Virus record (IMG/VR): IMGVR_UViG_3300009159_000128
Span: 1-40,472 of that record
DNA length: 40,472 nt
Source: a virus
Reading direction: 5' to 3' (one strand)
Below are positions 7,521-16,083 of this stretch, in pieces; position 1 is the first letter of the stretch, and each line of letters begins with the position of its first letter. Under the pieces are notes generated by a model. It had not been told where the DNA came from and searched no databases. It saw nothing but the letters and a program-made list of their open reading frames with translations. Both the position numbers and the translations under genes were made by a program.

Positions 7521-7983
7521 CAATTTTTTTAACTACATAACCCAACCAATTAAACCTGAAGATGTAGACATCTGGTTCAGGATAAATAATATAATTTCTG
7601 AAAAAATGGAATTATATTATGACTTTTCATTTTCTTTATATTATTTAATACTTGAAACTTATTTGGGGGAAGATGATAATATAAATGAAACTAAAATTGT
7701 TATGTCAAATGAAGACAAACAAAAACACTTTGATTGGTGTTGGGGTAAAACCATTAATAATTTCAATAAAGAAAACATAGTCTTCAAAGATAAAGGAGAA
7801 CATTATGTTTATTTTAATCAATTTTTTATAGACACGTTTTATAATCAAAAAGAAGATAAAATGAGAAAAACAATTGAAACATTTTTTAATGATGTATTTA
7901 ATAGAAAAAAATCGTTTACCAAATCTGATTTAGATATAATATTAAACATTTATAAGTCATTAGATAAAAATATGGTCCTGTAG
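7516..7983 (+). CDS. Hypothetical protein
   Basis: 155 residues, aromatic-rich and acidic, predicted mostly helical (FRINNIISEKMELYYDFSFSLYYLILETYLG; KHFDWCWGKTINNFNKENIVF). No signal peptide or catalytic motif recognised. The start codon sits in a potential hairpin. It stands between the zinc-ribbon protein and the Hc1-like gene with 48 and 67 bases of spacing, so it may be separately transcribed. Confidence 0.75.
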   Translation: MDNFFNYITQPIKPEDVDIWFRINNIISEKMELYYDFSFSLYYLILETYLGEDDNINETKIVMSNEDKQKHFDWCWGKTINNFNKENIVFKDKGEHYVYFNQFFIDTFYNQKEDKMRKTIETFFNDVFNRKKSFTKSDLDIILNIYKSLDKNMVL

Positions 7984-8050
7984 TATTTACAAACAACATT
8001 TTTTTTATTAAACTTAAATATATAAAAATAAACTATTATTAATTTAAAAA

Positions 8051-8224
8051 ATGAAAACTTTAGAAAAAATCAATTCTCTAACTGAAGAACTAAATCTTAA
8101 TGTAACTAAATTTTTTGGTGGAAATAAAAGCGCTGGAACAAGAGCTAGAAAAACATCACAAGAATTAAAAGCGTTATTACAAATTCTTCGAGGAGAAATT
8201 TTAGAGACAAAAAAAAATGACTAA
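8051..8224 (+). CDS. Histone H1-like Hc1 family DNA-binding protein
   Basis: 57 residues: KTLEKINSLTEELN, then NVTKFFGGNKSAGTRARKTSQELKALLQILRGEI. This matches the short Bacteroidota Hc1/histone H1-like proteins, whose core is K-F-y-x-K-G-N-K-A-A-G-T-R-x-R-K-x-x-Q-x-L-K-x-L-x-Q-x-I-R. Those proteins bind and compact DNA. Here it may act on phage or host DNA. The short length is normal for this family's Bacteroidota members. The stop overlaps the next gene by 8 bases. Family call is from remembered consensus. Confidence 0.75.
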   Translation: MKTLEKINSLTEELNLNVTKFFGGNKSAGTRARKTSQELKALLQILRGEILETKKND

Positions 8225-8405
8225 TATAGAAACAATATATTTATTTGTTTTTATATTCTCAACAATTTTATTGGTGAGAACAGCATTAAAATTTATTATT
8301 TCCCTATTACAAACAAAACCAGAAAAAATGGTTTTAAGTAATAGGGAAATTTTATTCAATGGTTTATCATTAAGTTATTTAATAACGTATTTAATACAAG
8401 TATAA
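8217..8405 (+). CDS. Small membrane protein
   Basis: 62 residues with one strong transmembrane helix (about 5-30, IYLFVFIFSTILLVRTALKFIISLL) and a second weaker hydrophobic segment at the C-terminus. It overlaps the Hc1-like gene by 8 bases, and the next start follows the stop directly. No family recognised. Confidence 0.65.
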   Translation: MTNIETIYLFVFIFSTILLVRTALKFIISLLQTKPEKMVLSNREILFNGLSLSYLITYLIQV

Positions 8406-8843
8406 ATGAGCATATATAAAGAATTTACAATACTTTTTCCGTATCTACAATCAGTTAGGAAACTAAAATCATATTTATCTTTTGATATTGAGTTTCCTGA
8501 TACATGGAAATTACCCAAAAAATTTGTTAACGAAGAAAAAGTAATTGAAAATCAGAAATCAAACACAGGACATAGATCCTTTTCATTTGTTTCTGAGTTT
8601 AGTGAAAAGTTAGTGGATGAAACAATCTTTAACATAAAAAATATTATTGCATATAATAAAGAAAGAGAAGAAAAAGAAAGATTATTCCAAATAAAAGTTG
8701 ATGAGTTAAAAAAAATGTTTGAAAAAGAAAATTTAAATAATTTACAAGCATTAAAATTTGAAATTACTGAAAATAAAATTGAATTAGATGACAAAGAAGA
8801 AACTATTAAGCCATCCGGAGAAAACCCAACAGTGGTTAAATAA
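8406..8843 (+). CDS. Hypothetical protein with C-terminal coiled coil
   Basis: 145 residues. The N-terminal 75 residues look globular (KSYLSFDIEFPDTWKLPKKF). The rest is a long charged helix likely to form a coiled coil (YNKEREEKERLFQIKVDELKKMFEKE). It abuts the upstream membrane protein and overlaps the next gene by 56 bases, pointing to translational coupling. Function unknown. Confidence 0.7.
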   Translation: MSIYKEFTILFPYLQSVRKLKSYLSFDIEFPDTWKLPKKFVNEEKVIENQKSNTGHRSFSFVSEFSEKLVDETIFNIKNIIAYNKEREEKERLFQIKVDELKKMFEKENLNNLQALKFEITENKIELDDKEETIKPSGENPTVVK

Positions 8844-8994
8844 TGAAATTGAAAAAGATATTCTTAATTTAAAACATGAAAAAAATCGGTTTATTGAACA
8901 GATTAAAAAAATAAAAAAAGAAGATATTGTCTTAAACCAAAAAGAAATAAAATTAACATTATGGGAAAAAATCAAAAAAGTGTTGATGGGGTAA
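8788..8994 (+). CDS. Small basic helical protein overlapping its neighbours
   Basis: 68 residues, lysine-rich and helical (HPEKTQQWLNNEIEKDILNLKHEKNRF). It overlaps the preceding gene by 56 bases and the following one by 34 in different frames. The long overlaps make the exact start uncertain, but the frame continues well past the upstream stop with no other gene covering 8844-8960. Unknown function. Confidence 0.5.
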   Translation: MTKKKLLSHPEKTQQWLNNEIEKDILNLKHEKNRFIEQIKKIKKEDIVLNQKEIKLTLWEKIKKVLMG

Positions 8995-9269
8995 TAGAAA
9001 AATTGGCATTGATAACCGATGGAATTCAAACATTATTCCCAAATGGAAAATCGTTTATTGTTTTTGAATTAAATTATGAAGATTTTAAAAAAGTACAATC
9101 TAATTTTAGACATATAGATAGTGGATTTAATCAGTTTAAAATTGATTTATCGGGAATTGAAGTTGTTTTTATTTTAGAAAACACAATTAAAATAGAAGAA
9201 CCTATAAAAATTAGTATTTTTGGTAAATTAAAATCTTTTATAAGTGGTAAACTTACGGTAAAGAATTGA
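8961..9269 (+). CDS. Hypothetical protein
   Basis: 102 residues, mixed alpha/beta (LFPNGKSFIVFELNYEDFKKVQSNFRH), no known motif. It overlaps the previous small gene at the start, and at the end overlaps the convergent minus-strand gene by 42 bases. Unknown function. Confidence 0.6.
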   Translation: MGKNQKSVDGVIEKLALITDGIQTLFPNGKSFIVFELNYEDFKKVQSNFRHIDSGFNQFKIDLSGIEVVFILENTIKIEEPIKISIFGKLKSFISGKLTVKN

Positions 9270-9866
9270 TTTATCATAACCATTCTTATTTAAAAGATCA
9301 TACATGTACTTTTTTTGTTCTTTTGACCCATCTTTAATTAATATACAATCAATCCTTTGTTGGTTAATCATGTATTCTGATAGAGTGTCTATTAGTCTAT
9401 TTGAATCCTCTTCAGTCTTTAATGAAAACAAATGTATTTTTTCGTTATTTTGAATAATAATTTTATTATTCAGTTTAGAAATCATTTTTATTCCTACTTT
9501 TGGAAGATATTCTTTTATCATTGTTAAAACTGTAATTCTTTTAGATTTTGTTATATCAAATAATAATTCTTCTTTTTTATAGCCATTAAGTATTTTTAAA
9601 TTAAAATCAGGATCCTCAAGATCAACCCTTATTTGTCTTCCGTATTTATCTCGAACAAAATAAGGTCTGTGAGCAACACCTCTTTCTAAAAACCCAAGTT
9701 CATATTCACAATACTTACCATTTTCTGTCTCCATATTAAAAATAACTGTATTACTTTCACTTAAAATTTTATCATAAAATTTTTTTGCGTTATTATAAGT
9801 TTTAAATTTCTTTATTATTTTCTTTTTTATCTTATTTTTAAATAAAACAATTATAAAGTTACTCAT
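9228..9866 (-). CDS. Hypothetical basic protein
   Basis: 212 residues, strongly basic N-terminus (FKNKIKKKIIKKFKTYNNAKKFYDKIL), then a segment NGKYCEYELGFLERGVAHRPYFVRDKYGRQIRVDLEDPDF and a C-terminal alpha/beta part. No catalytic pattern I can name. It is on the minus strand, divergent from dnaJ (50 bases between starts) and converging on the preceding gene with a 42-base tail overlap. Confidence 0.7.
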   Translation of the reverse strand: MSNFIIVLFKNKIKKKIIKKFKTYNNAKKFYDKILSESNTVIFNMETENGKYCEYELGFLERGVAHRPYFVRDKYGRQIRVDLEDPDFNLKILNGYKKEELLFDITKSKRITVLTMIKEYLPKVGIKMISKLNNKIIIQNNEKIHLFSLKTEEDSNRLIDTLSEYMINQQRIDCILIKDGSKEQKKYMYDLLNKNGYDKSILYRKFTTYKRF

Positions 9867-9876
9867 TTGGTTATGA

Positions 9877-9884
9877 TATATTTG
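9877..9884 (+). promoter_or_regulatory. Possible -7 element before dnaJ
   Basis: TATATTTG matches the Bacteroidota -7 box TAnnTTTG in the 50-base divergent gap, but there is no TTG at the expected -33 distance. It lies 33 bases before the dnaJ start. Confidence 0.35.
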
Positions 9885-9916
9885 TTAAGTATAATTATAA
9901 ATTAGTAAAAATAAAT

Positions 9917-10843
9917 ATGGAAGATTATTATAATGTGTTAGGAGTTACAGAAAGTGCAACTCAAGACGAAATTAAAAAAGCTTATAGGAATTTAGTTAAA
10001 GAAAATCACCCCGATAAAGGTGGGGATGAGGAAAAGTTTAAAAAAATCTCAACTGCATATGATACTATTGGAGACGAAAATAAAAGATCACAATACAACA
10101 ACCAACGAAATAACCCATTTTCTAACATGAACGGTTTTGGGGGTCAATCAATGAATGACATTATGAATAATATGTTTGGTGGTCGTAATTCACAAAATAG
10201 AGTTCACGACACCATAATTGATATAAATATTGGTGTATTGGAATCATACTTAGCGGGTAAAAAAAGTATAACATATAACAGAAAAGATAAATGTCCTCCA
10301 TGTAATGGAAATGGGGGAGAGAAAAAACCATGTAATGTTTGTAATGGAAAAGGATTTGTTGTAAAACAAATGGGTTCAGGAATGTTTATACAGATAGTCC
10401 AAGTAGCATGTAATACTTGTAATGGTGTTGGTAAAATAACAACAGCAGCTTGTTATGCTTGTGGGGGACAAGGAACAAAAAATGAGATTAAAACAATCGA
10501 GATCCAACTACCACATGGAATTGATGATGGTCAGTTTTTAAGATTACAAGGACTTGGTGATTATAGAAACGGGGGATATGGTAATTTAGTTATTAGAGTT
10601 AAAACAACTAATGAGGGTAACTTTGAAAAATTAGGAACAAATCTTATATATAGTGCTTTTTTAAATCTTGAGGATTTAAAAAGAGGATCATTTGATGTCC
10701 CACATCCAGATGGAAAGATAAATGTTAAATTCCCAAATAATGTTGATACATCAACACCATTAAGAGTTAAAGGAAAAGGGTATAAAAGCCAACATAATGG
10801 CGATTTATTAATAAATCAATATATTAAATACAATAGAAGTTAA
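9917..10843 (+). CDS. dnaJ: Chaperone protein DnaJ (type I, short)
   Basis: Hsp40 co-chaperone that delivers unfolded clients to DnaK and stimulates its ATPase. The 308 residues show a J domain (1-65) with HPD at 31-33, a Gly/Phe/Asn-rich linker (NPFSNMNGFGGQSMNDIMNNMFGG), and the four zinc-binding repeats (CPPCNGNG, CNVCNGKG, CNTCNGVG, CYACGGQG). The C-terminal client-binding and dimerisation domain ends early. The usual length is about 370, so the linker and C-terminus are trimmed, but all functional motifs remain. It is not next to dnaK, which lies 20 kb away in this window. No GrpE is visible. Confidence 0.96.
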   Translation: MEDYYNVLGVTESATQDEIKKAYRNLVKENHPDKGGDEEKFKKISTAYDTIGDENKRSQYNNQRNNPFSNMNGFGGQSMNDIMNNMFGGRNSQNRVHDTIIDINIGVLESYLAGKKSITYNRKDKCPPCNGNGGEKKPCNVCNGKGFVVKQMGSGMFIQIVQVACNTCNGVGKITTAACYACGGQGTKNEIKTIEIQLPHGIDDGQFLRLQGLGDYRNGGYGNLVIRVKTTNEGNFEKLGTNLIYSAFLNLEDLKRGSFDVPHPDGKINVKFPNNVDTSTPLRVKGKGYKSQHNGDLLINQYIKYNRS

Positions 10844-10995
10844 AATAGTGATTTAATATCATATATTAAAGAAACTAAACCATATATTGTCAATAAAAAC
10901 ATTATTGCCCCAGTAATAAAAACAAATTTTTGTGTTTTACTTGACGATTGGTCACATTTTTTACATCCGGTTACTTGTGTTGCTTCAGTTTTCAT
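10840..10995 (-). CDS. Small single-span membrane protein with CxxC
   Basis: 51 residues from the ATG at 10995. The soluble N-terminus has GCKKC, followed by one transmembrane helix (FVFITGAIMFLLTIYGLVSLIY). The frame is open further upstream, to 11127, but the extra part overlaps the methyltransferase gene and lacks a good start, so the shorter form is preferred. The stop overlaps the end of dnaJ by 4 bases. Function unknown. Confidence 0.6.
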   Translation of the reverse strand: MKTEATQVTGCKKCDQSSSKTQKFVFITGAIMFLLTIYGLVSLIYDIKSLF

Positions 10996-11075
10996 ACTTT
11001 CTTTTTTAATAAATATAGTGTTACATATTTGACAAATAAATATAAAATTATTATTTTTATATAAAACATATATAT

Positions 11076-11984
11076 ATGATATCTTACATCGGAGGAAAAG
11101 CTCGAATTGGTAAATGGATTGTACCATTTATTCCAAAAAACATTGAAACTTATGTTGAACCATTTGGTGGTATGTATTGGGTTTTTTTTAAAACAAAGTT
11201 AAATGAGTACCCAAACCTTAAAACTGTTGTTTATAATGATTTTAATGGATTAAATGCCAATTTATTTAGATGTTCTAAAGATTATGACAGACTTTGGGAC
11301 GAACTAAATAAATACCCTTGTCAACAGGTAGGGGTTGAAAATACACCTCCAGAATACGAAGAAATGTTTAATCAGTTCCAACAAGAAGTTTTTCATAGTG
11401 GAATTGATATAACTGAAAATAATAGATTTGAGGTTGCAGCAAAATATGTGTATGTATTAACTCAGGTATTTTCTGGATCTAAACCTGAAACATCAAAATA
11501 TACCGATTATAAAGGTAAATACAGATGTAAAATTTTAATATTTATGGATAAATTAAAAAATAAAGAATTTAGAGATCATTTTGATAAGATAACATTTGTT
11601 GAAAATTTAGATTTTCAAATATTAATTGAAATGTATGATTCACCAAATACATATTTTTATGTTGACCCACCCTATTGGAAAACAGAGAACTATTATTCAA
11701 ACCATGATTTTGATAGAAATGACCATGAAAGATTGGCAAATTCTTTAAAACAAATTAAAGGAAAATTTTCACTTAGTTATTATGATTTTCCAATTTTAAG
11801 AAAATGGTTTCCAGTAGATGAATACTCGTGGGAGATGAAAGAATTTGCTAAAGCCGCATCAGCTAAAAGTGGGGTGAAACAAAATATGGGGGAAGAATTG
11901 TTAATTATGAATTACGGTGAAAATAAAGTTAAAAAAATAAAAGTTGGAGAACAATTGGATATGTTTAAGCATATTTATGTATAA
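11076..11984 (+). CDS. D12-class (Dam-like) DNA N6-adenine methyltransferase
   Basis: Transfers a methyl group from S-adenosylmethionine to adenine in DNA. The 302 residues have the alpha-class order: N-terminal YIGGKARIGKW (3-13), the AdoMet-binding VEPFGGM (27-33), and the catalytic DPPYW near 197-201. No restriction endonuclease is adjacent, so it is an orphan methyltransferase, probably protecting phage DNA or marking it for regulation. The central target-recognition part differs from E. coli Dam as far as I can judge, so GATC specificity is not assured. Confidence 0.93.
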   Translation: MISYIGGKARIGKWIVPFIPKNIETYVEPFGGMYWVFFKTKLNEYPNLKTVVYNDFNGLNANLFRCSKDYDRLWDELNKYPCQQVGVENTPPEYEEMFNQFQQEVFHSGIDITENNRFEVAAKYVYVLTQVFSGSKPETSKYTDYKGKYRCKILIFMDKLKNKEFRDHFDKITFVENLDFQILIEMYDSPNTYFYVDPPYWKTENYYSNHDFDRNDHERLANSLKQIKGKFSLSYYDFPILRKWFPVDEYSWEMKEFAKAASAKSGVKQNMGEELLIMNYGENKVKKIKVGEQLDMFKHIYV

Positions 11985-12029
11985 TTTGTTTTTTTTTTAT
12001 TTAAATGATATTTATAGTAAAAAAATATT

Positions 12030-13979
12030 ATGGAATTAGTAAAAATTTTGTCAAAGATAATTAATGAAAATTTAAATATACAAAAAATATTATTAGAATA
12101 TCCTGAATCAACAATTAAACGATTAGTTGATAAATTTTCATTAGAAACAGACGATAGTGAGGATGATATAAAAAAAGTTATTTCTGACTTTGAAAGATTT
12201 AAAAGTGGTTTTGCTAACGAAGATAAGGATATTTTTAGACACACTTATATTAAGTTAAAACAGTTAATTAAGGATAAATCCACAAAACAACAAACTAAAA
12301 AAGATCTTGATAGTTTTGCTCAAGAATTTGTTACAAAATACGAAGGAACGGATTTACTACTAACAAAACAAAATATTAAAAAATATTTTGAGTTGAAAAC
12401 ATTGTTTCCTGAAGATAAAGCGTTTAAAAATCCGGTTACAGATTTAAACCCATCACAACTTGATAGTCTTGTTAGAAAATATTTTGATAGATTTAATGAG
12501 AACGGAGAAAATGCATTAACAAAAAGAATGACTGAGAAATTCGCAAAAGAAATTCCTGATGAGGATCCACTTACAGTTATACTACCAAGAGTTAAAAGAT
12601 TTGTCACTAATTTTTTATTAATACCATTAAACACAAAATTAAGTTCATTTATGTCTTTTGATGAATTTGAACACATTGTTGATGGTTATACTCCGGCTGG
12701 AGAAGATGAATATAGTATGCCTGAAATTGATGTGAGTGACGTGGACATTGCATATGAAGATGATAACATATTAATTTTTGCTCCTGATCAAAAACATAAG
12801 TGTATTAATATTAGAAAAAAATATGCTCCAGATAGAAGATGGTGTACATCATGGGAAGGATCAAGTAATTATTATTACAATTATAGATTAAATCAAAACT
12901 TAACATTGTATTATGTTATTAGTAAAAACCTTGAAGAATCTGATTTAAATTATGCGGTTGTTATACTTGTTGATAAGTACGGAAGAATGAAATTAGCGGA
13001 TAGATCAAATTCCGGTCGATTTGCGGGAGGAGAAGAAATATCTTGGAGAGAAATAACTCAAAAAGTTCCTAGTCTTGAAGGTAAGGAAGATTATCTTGTA
13101 CCAAAACCATTTACTGATGAAGACACAAAAAAACTAACCAAATATAAAAGTCTTAATCTTACAACCTCTGATCCTGTTAAAGAATTAGGATCAGTAGATG
13201 AGGTTGAATTATGGATGGAATTAAGAGGTCCTGATTTTAAAAATATTACTAATGGTGATGAAATATTTGGTAATTTACCTGAAGAATTACAAAAAAAATA
13301 TATTGGTCTTGGAAATGAATTAGATGGTAATATGGTTAAGAGGTTAGCCCCTGCAGCAATGACATATTATGTTTCTAAGAAAAAAGAAAAAATACTAACA
13401 AAAACTTTAAAAGAAGTAACAGAAAACGATATTGCAGTAATATTATCTCAAGAAATGAGACCATATTTTAGAGATTTAAAACGAAAATATAAAAATGAAC
13501 TAAACACAATTTTTGCGGATAACAAAGTAATATTACAGTACCCTAAAGATGACCCATCTAAATTTATTGTGATGTTTGGATTTGAAGAATTTTTTGAATC
13601 CCTATCAGAAAATATTGAATTCATTAATATTGAAAATAAAGGATCATCCCCAATACTGTTAGATTTACCAGAATCAATTGGTAAATTTAAAAATTTAGAT
13701 ACTTTGGTTCTTGATAATATGATCAAAAGTATACCTGAAAGTATTGGTGAATGTAAAAATTTAACATTTTTAAATTTAACTAATAACATTGAGTTAGAAA
13801 GGTTACCCAAATCAATGGTAAATTTAACCTGTTTAGAATTTGTTTCAATTGAGGGATCTAATCCAGATATTATAATTCCGGAAGTTTTACGAAAATATAT
13901 GACAATAGATGAAGATTTTTTCTTAGTAGAATTCCCCGATAATATGAAACAACATTGCAAAGGAATCACATCAATTTAA
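12030..13979 (+). CDS. WCT-motif domain protein fused to leucine-rich repeats
   Basis: 649 residues. The N-terminus KILSKIINE (I-N-E at 11-13) is leader-like. A helical region leads to a domain around 235-350 with AYEDDNILIFAP, then RRWCTSW (W271, C272, T273), NYYYNY and LTLYYVI. The same arrangement occurs in the 318-residue protein at 28643. From about 543 to 620 there are about three leucine-rich repeats (LPESIGKFKNLDTLVLDN, IPESIGECKNLTFLNLTNN, LPKSMVNLTCLEFVSIEG), usually protein-binding. I do not recognise an enzymatic function. Packaging into the virion and action on the host is a speculation based on the leader. Confidence 0.8.
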   Translation: MELVKILSKIINENLNIQKILLEYPESTIKRLVDKFSLETDDSEDDIKKVISDFERFKSGFANEDKDIFRHTYIKLKQLIKDKSTKQQTKKDLDSFAQEFVTKYEGTDLLLTKQNIKKYFELKTLFPEDKAFKNPVTDLNPSQLDSLVRKYFDRFNENGENALTKRMTEKFAKEIPDEDPLTVILPRVKRFVTNFLLIPLNTKLSSFMSFDEFEHIVDGYTPAGEDEYSMPEIDVSDVDIAYEDDNILIFAPDQKHKCINIRKKYAPDRRWCTSWEGSSNYYYNYRLNQNLTLYYVISKNLEESDLNYAVVILVDKYGRMKLADRSNSGRFAGGEEISWREITQKVPSLEGKEDYLVPKPFTDEDTKKLTKYKSLNLTTSDPVKELGSVDEVELWMELRGPDFKNITNGDEIFGNLPEELQKKYIGLGNELDGNMVKRLAPAAMTYYVSKKKEKILTKTLKEVTENDIAVILSQEMRPYFRDLKRKYKNELNTIFADNKVILQYPKDDPSKFIVMFGFEEFFESLSENIEFINIENKGSSPILLDLPESIGKFKNLDTLVLDNMIKSIPESIGECKNLTFLNLTNNIELERLPKSMVNLTCLEFVSIEGSNPDIIIPEVLRKYMTIDEDFFLVEFPDNMKQHCKGITSI

Positions 13980-13989
13980 CTTATAGTTT

Positions 13990-14286
13990 ATGAAAAATAT
14001 AGATGTTGAAATTTACATTAGTCAAATGATAACTTTTTTTGAAAAAAACCCAAAAGATTTTATAGACTTAGTTGGTAACATACAAAAAGAAATTTTTTAC
14101 AATAAAATGAAGGAGAGATCTTTAAAAAACGTAAAAGAAGAAAAAGATTTGATATTAACTAAAGAACAAATGATTGATATTGTTATTGAACTTCAACACC
14201 CCAATTTAAATGAAAAAAAAGACGATATTAAAAATATTGAAAATATTATATTAAAAACAAAATTTGGTAATATATTTTTAAATTAA
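13990..14286 (+). CDS. Hypothetical helical protein
   Basis: 98 residues, all-helical by appearance (VEIYISQMITFFEKNPKDFIDLVG; FYNKMKERSLKNVKEEKDLILTKEQMIDIVIEL). No motif I can name. It follows the WCT/LRR gene by 10 bases and precedes an independent promoter, so it closes that transcription unit. Confidence 0.65.
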   Translation: MKNIDVEIYISQMITFFEKNPKDFIDLVGNIQKEIFYNKMKERSLKNVKEEKDLILTKEQMIDIVIELQHPNLNEKKDDIKNIENIILKTKFGNIFLN

Positions 14287-14305
14287 AATTTTTTTAAAAA
14301 AAGTA

Positions 14306-14335
14306 TTGTTGATTAAAAAAAAAAGACTATCTTTG
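14306..14335 (+). promoter_or_regulatory. Bacteroidota-type promoter before the DUF932-like gene
   Basis: TTG at 14306-14308, 19 bases, then TATCTTTG at 14328-14335. The -7 box end and initial transcript region (14331-14349) are identical over 19 bases to those of the promoter at 24164-24194. The gene starts at 14359. Confidence 0.75.
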
Positions 14336-14358
14336 TTGTATAATTAAAATTTAAAAAT

Positions 14359-15114
14359 ATGAACTATACAACAGAATTAATTCAAACAATGGCACCGTCT
14401 ATTTTTGCAACATCCCCATCGTCAAAAATGACAAACAAGTACCAATTTGTTCCTACCGACAAAATTATGGAATATTTTGAAAGAGAAGGGTGGGAAATTT
14501 CATCAGTTAACCAAAATGGTAAGGATATACACTCAGTACATGAAGTAAAGTTTCGTAATCAACAACTTCCATCGGTTGGAGACACTTTAGTTGAGGCGAT
14601 TATTAGAAACTCTCACAATGGTATGTGTGCATTCTCAATGAGTTCTGGGCTCCACAGATTAGTATGTAGTAATGGGTTAACAGTTCCAACATCAGTGGCT
14701 GATCAGTTTAAACTTAGACACAAAAATTTTGAACTTGACGATGTTAAAAGTTTAACTGAAAGTTTTGCAAAAAAATTACCAATAATTCAACAGTCTGTTG
14801 GAAGAATGATGGAACGTCAACTTACTATGTCCGAAAAAATAGATTTTGTTCAAAAAGCATCTAAACTTAGGTGGACAGCAGGATCAGTACCCTCAACACT
14901 TGATTTAGTTGACTTGTTAACACCTAATCGTAATGAAGATGAAGGAGATGACCTATGGAGAGTATTTAATGTAGTACAAGAGAAATTTGTCCGTGGTGGA
15001 ATTGAATATAAATCACAATCCGGACGTAAAACAGGATTGAGAGGATTAAAAAATATTATTACTTTAAATACATTAAACACAAAACTTTGGGAGACAGCCG
15101 AATTAATGTTATAA
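14359..15114 (+). CDS. DUF932-like phage/plasmid protein
   Basis: 251 residues resembling the DUF932 (phage/plasmid-like, TIGR03299) family: a beta-rich core with VHEVKFRN and VEAIIRNSHNGMCAFSMSSGLHRLVCSNGL, then a helical C-terminus with WRVFNVVQEKFVRGGIEYKS and the closing LNTKLWETAELML. The family is widespread on mobile elements, and its biochemical role is not settled. It has its own promoter and probably heads a unit running through thioredoxin and glutaredoxin. Confidence 0.8.
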   Translation: MNYTTELIQTMAPSIFATSPSSKMTNKYQFVPTDKIMEYFEREGWEISSVNQNGKDIHSVHEVKFRNQQLPSVGDTLVEAIIRNSHNGMCAFSMSSGLHRLVCSNGLTVPTSVADQFKLRHKNFELDDVKSLTESFAKKLPIIQQSVGRMMERQLTMSEKIDFVQKASKLRWTAGSVPSTLDLVDLLTPNRNEDEGDDLWRVFNVVQEKFVRGGIEYKSQSGRKTGLRGLKNIITLNTLNTKLWETAELML

Positions 15115-15120
15115 TTTATA

Positions 15121-15465
15121 ATGGAAGAACAATATTTTACAAAAGAAAAAAATTTTTTAGATATTCTAAAAGAAAGACATCAAAAATTATATGCAATAAT
15201 TAACGTTAACAGTGTTTTATCAATAGAACCTGAACTCTTAATAAAAAAAAACTTTGAAGTTGAATATCTTAATAGTTTTGAATATAATGGAGAAATTAAA
15301 CACTCCGATGGGATATTTAAAAATAGATCAGGATTCTATTTATATTTATCAAAGATTACATTATCTGAGATAAATTTTAAAATAAAAGTTTATTACGACG
15401 TAAGTCAATTAGAAGAAGTTAAGTTTTTTATAAAAAATTTATCAAAACTAAAAGAAACTGATTAA
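15121..15465 (+). CDS. Hypothetical protein
   Basis: 114 residues, mixed alpha/beta and charged (FLDILKERHQKLYAIINVN; SGFYLYLSKITLSEINFKIKVYYD). No motif recognised. It starts 6 bases after the DUF932-like gene and lies 26 bases before thioredoxin, so it is likely part of that operon. Confidence 0.7.
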   Translation: MEEQYFTKEKNFLDILKERHQKLYAIINVNSVLSIEPELLIKKNFEVEYLNSFEYNGEIKHSDGIFKNRSGFYLYLSKITLSEINFKIKVYYDVSQLEEVKFFIKNLSKLKETD

Positions 15466-15491
15466 TAATAAATATTAAAATAATAAAACAA

Positions 15492-15806
15492 ATGGAAATT
15501 ACAAGTGTAGAATTACAAGAAAAAATCAATAAAGGTGAAAAATTAATTATTGAATTTTGGGCGGAATGGTGTGGACCTTGTCGAATGATGAAACCTATTT
15601 TTGAAATGATATCAAAAGAAAATACTTCCGATGTTCAAATGTTTACAATGAACGTAGATTTAAATCGTGAGGTTGGAGCATCATTAGGTATTAGAAGTAT
15701 TCCTACTATTAAAGTAATAAATGGGGGGAACGTTATTGAAACAAAAGTGGGAATGTTGAATGAAAAAGATCTAAAAGGTATGTTAACAGAATTAATCAAT
15801 GGATAA
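15492..15806 (+). CDS. trxA: Thioredoxin
   Basis: Small dithiol reductase that recycles ribonucleotide reductase and other targets. The 104 residues are the full normal length, with the active site WCGPC at 26-30, the cis-proline segment RSIPTIKV, and the usual strands before and after. The stop overlaps the glutaredoxin start by 8 bases, so the two redox genes are co-translated. In phages such pairs usually serve a phage ribonucleotide reductase, but none is in this window. Confidence 0.95.
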   Translation: MEITSVELQEKINKGEKLIIEFWAEWCGPCRMMKPIFEMISKENTSDVQMFTMNVDLNREVGASLGIRSIPTIKVINGGNVIETKVGMLNEKDLKGMLTELING

Positions 15807-16083
15807 AGTTGTAGTATTATTTACGATGAAACAATGTCCGTTTTGTCATATGTTAAAAGAAATGTTGGATAAAGAAAATGTTGAGTATGTTGATCGTGAT
15901 ATACATGAATATGAGGAGGAATATAATTTATTTGTTGAGGTAACTAACAATGAGTATGTTCCATCATTTATGTTAATAGAGTCACCCGATGATGATCCAA
16001 TTACTGGATTATTTGCTCCTGATAGAGATTTTGAAGATATTAATGAAGGAGTAAAAATTATTAAAGAATTTATTAATGGGTAA
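15799..16083 (+). CDS. Glutaredoxin-like protein
   Basis: 94 residues with the redox motif CPFC at 13-16 after a first strand VVVLFTMKQ, a helix, VEYVDRDIHEY, and a proline turn YVPSFMLIES in the cis-proline position (VPS). The C-terminal part is acidic and longer than usual (DDDPITGLFAPDRDFEDINEG). It overlaps the thioredoxin gene by 8 bases. It could take electrons from glutathione or from thioredoxin reductase, as in NrdH-type proteins; the sequence does not decide which. Confidence 0.88.
   Translation: MDKVVVLFTMKQCPFCHMLKEMLDKENVEYVDRDIHEYEEEYNLFVEVTNNEYVPSFMLIESPDDDPITGLFAPDRDFEDINEGVKIIKEFING

Noticed and set aside
11000-11127. Longer N-terminus for the small minus-strand membrane protein
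   Set aside because: The extension overlaps the methyltransferase start and lacks a plausible start; the ATG at 10995 gives a compact, sensible protein.
13448-13969. 173-codon minus-strand frame under the leucine-rich repeats
   Set aside because: Antisense shadow of the 649-residue gene; no promoter or start signal.
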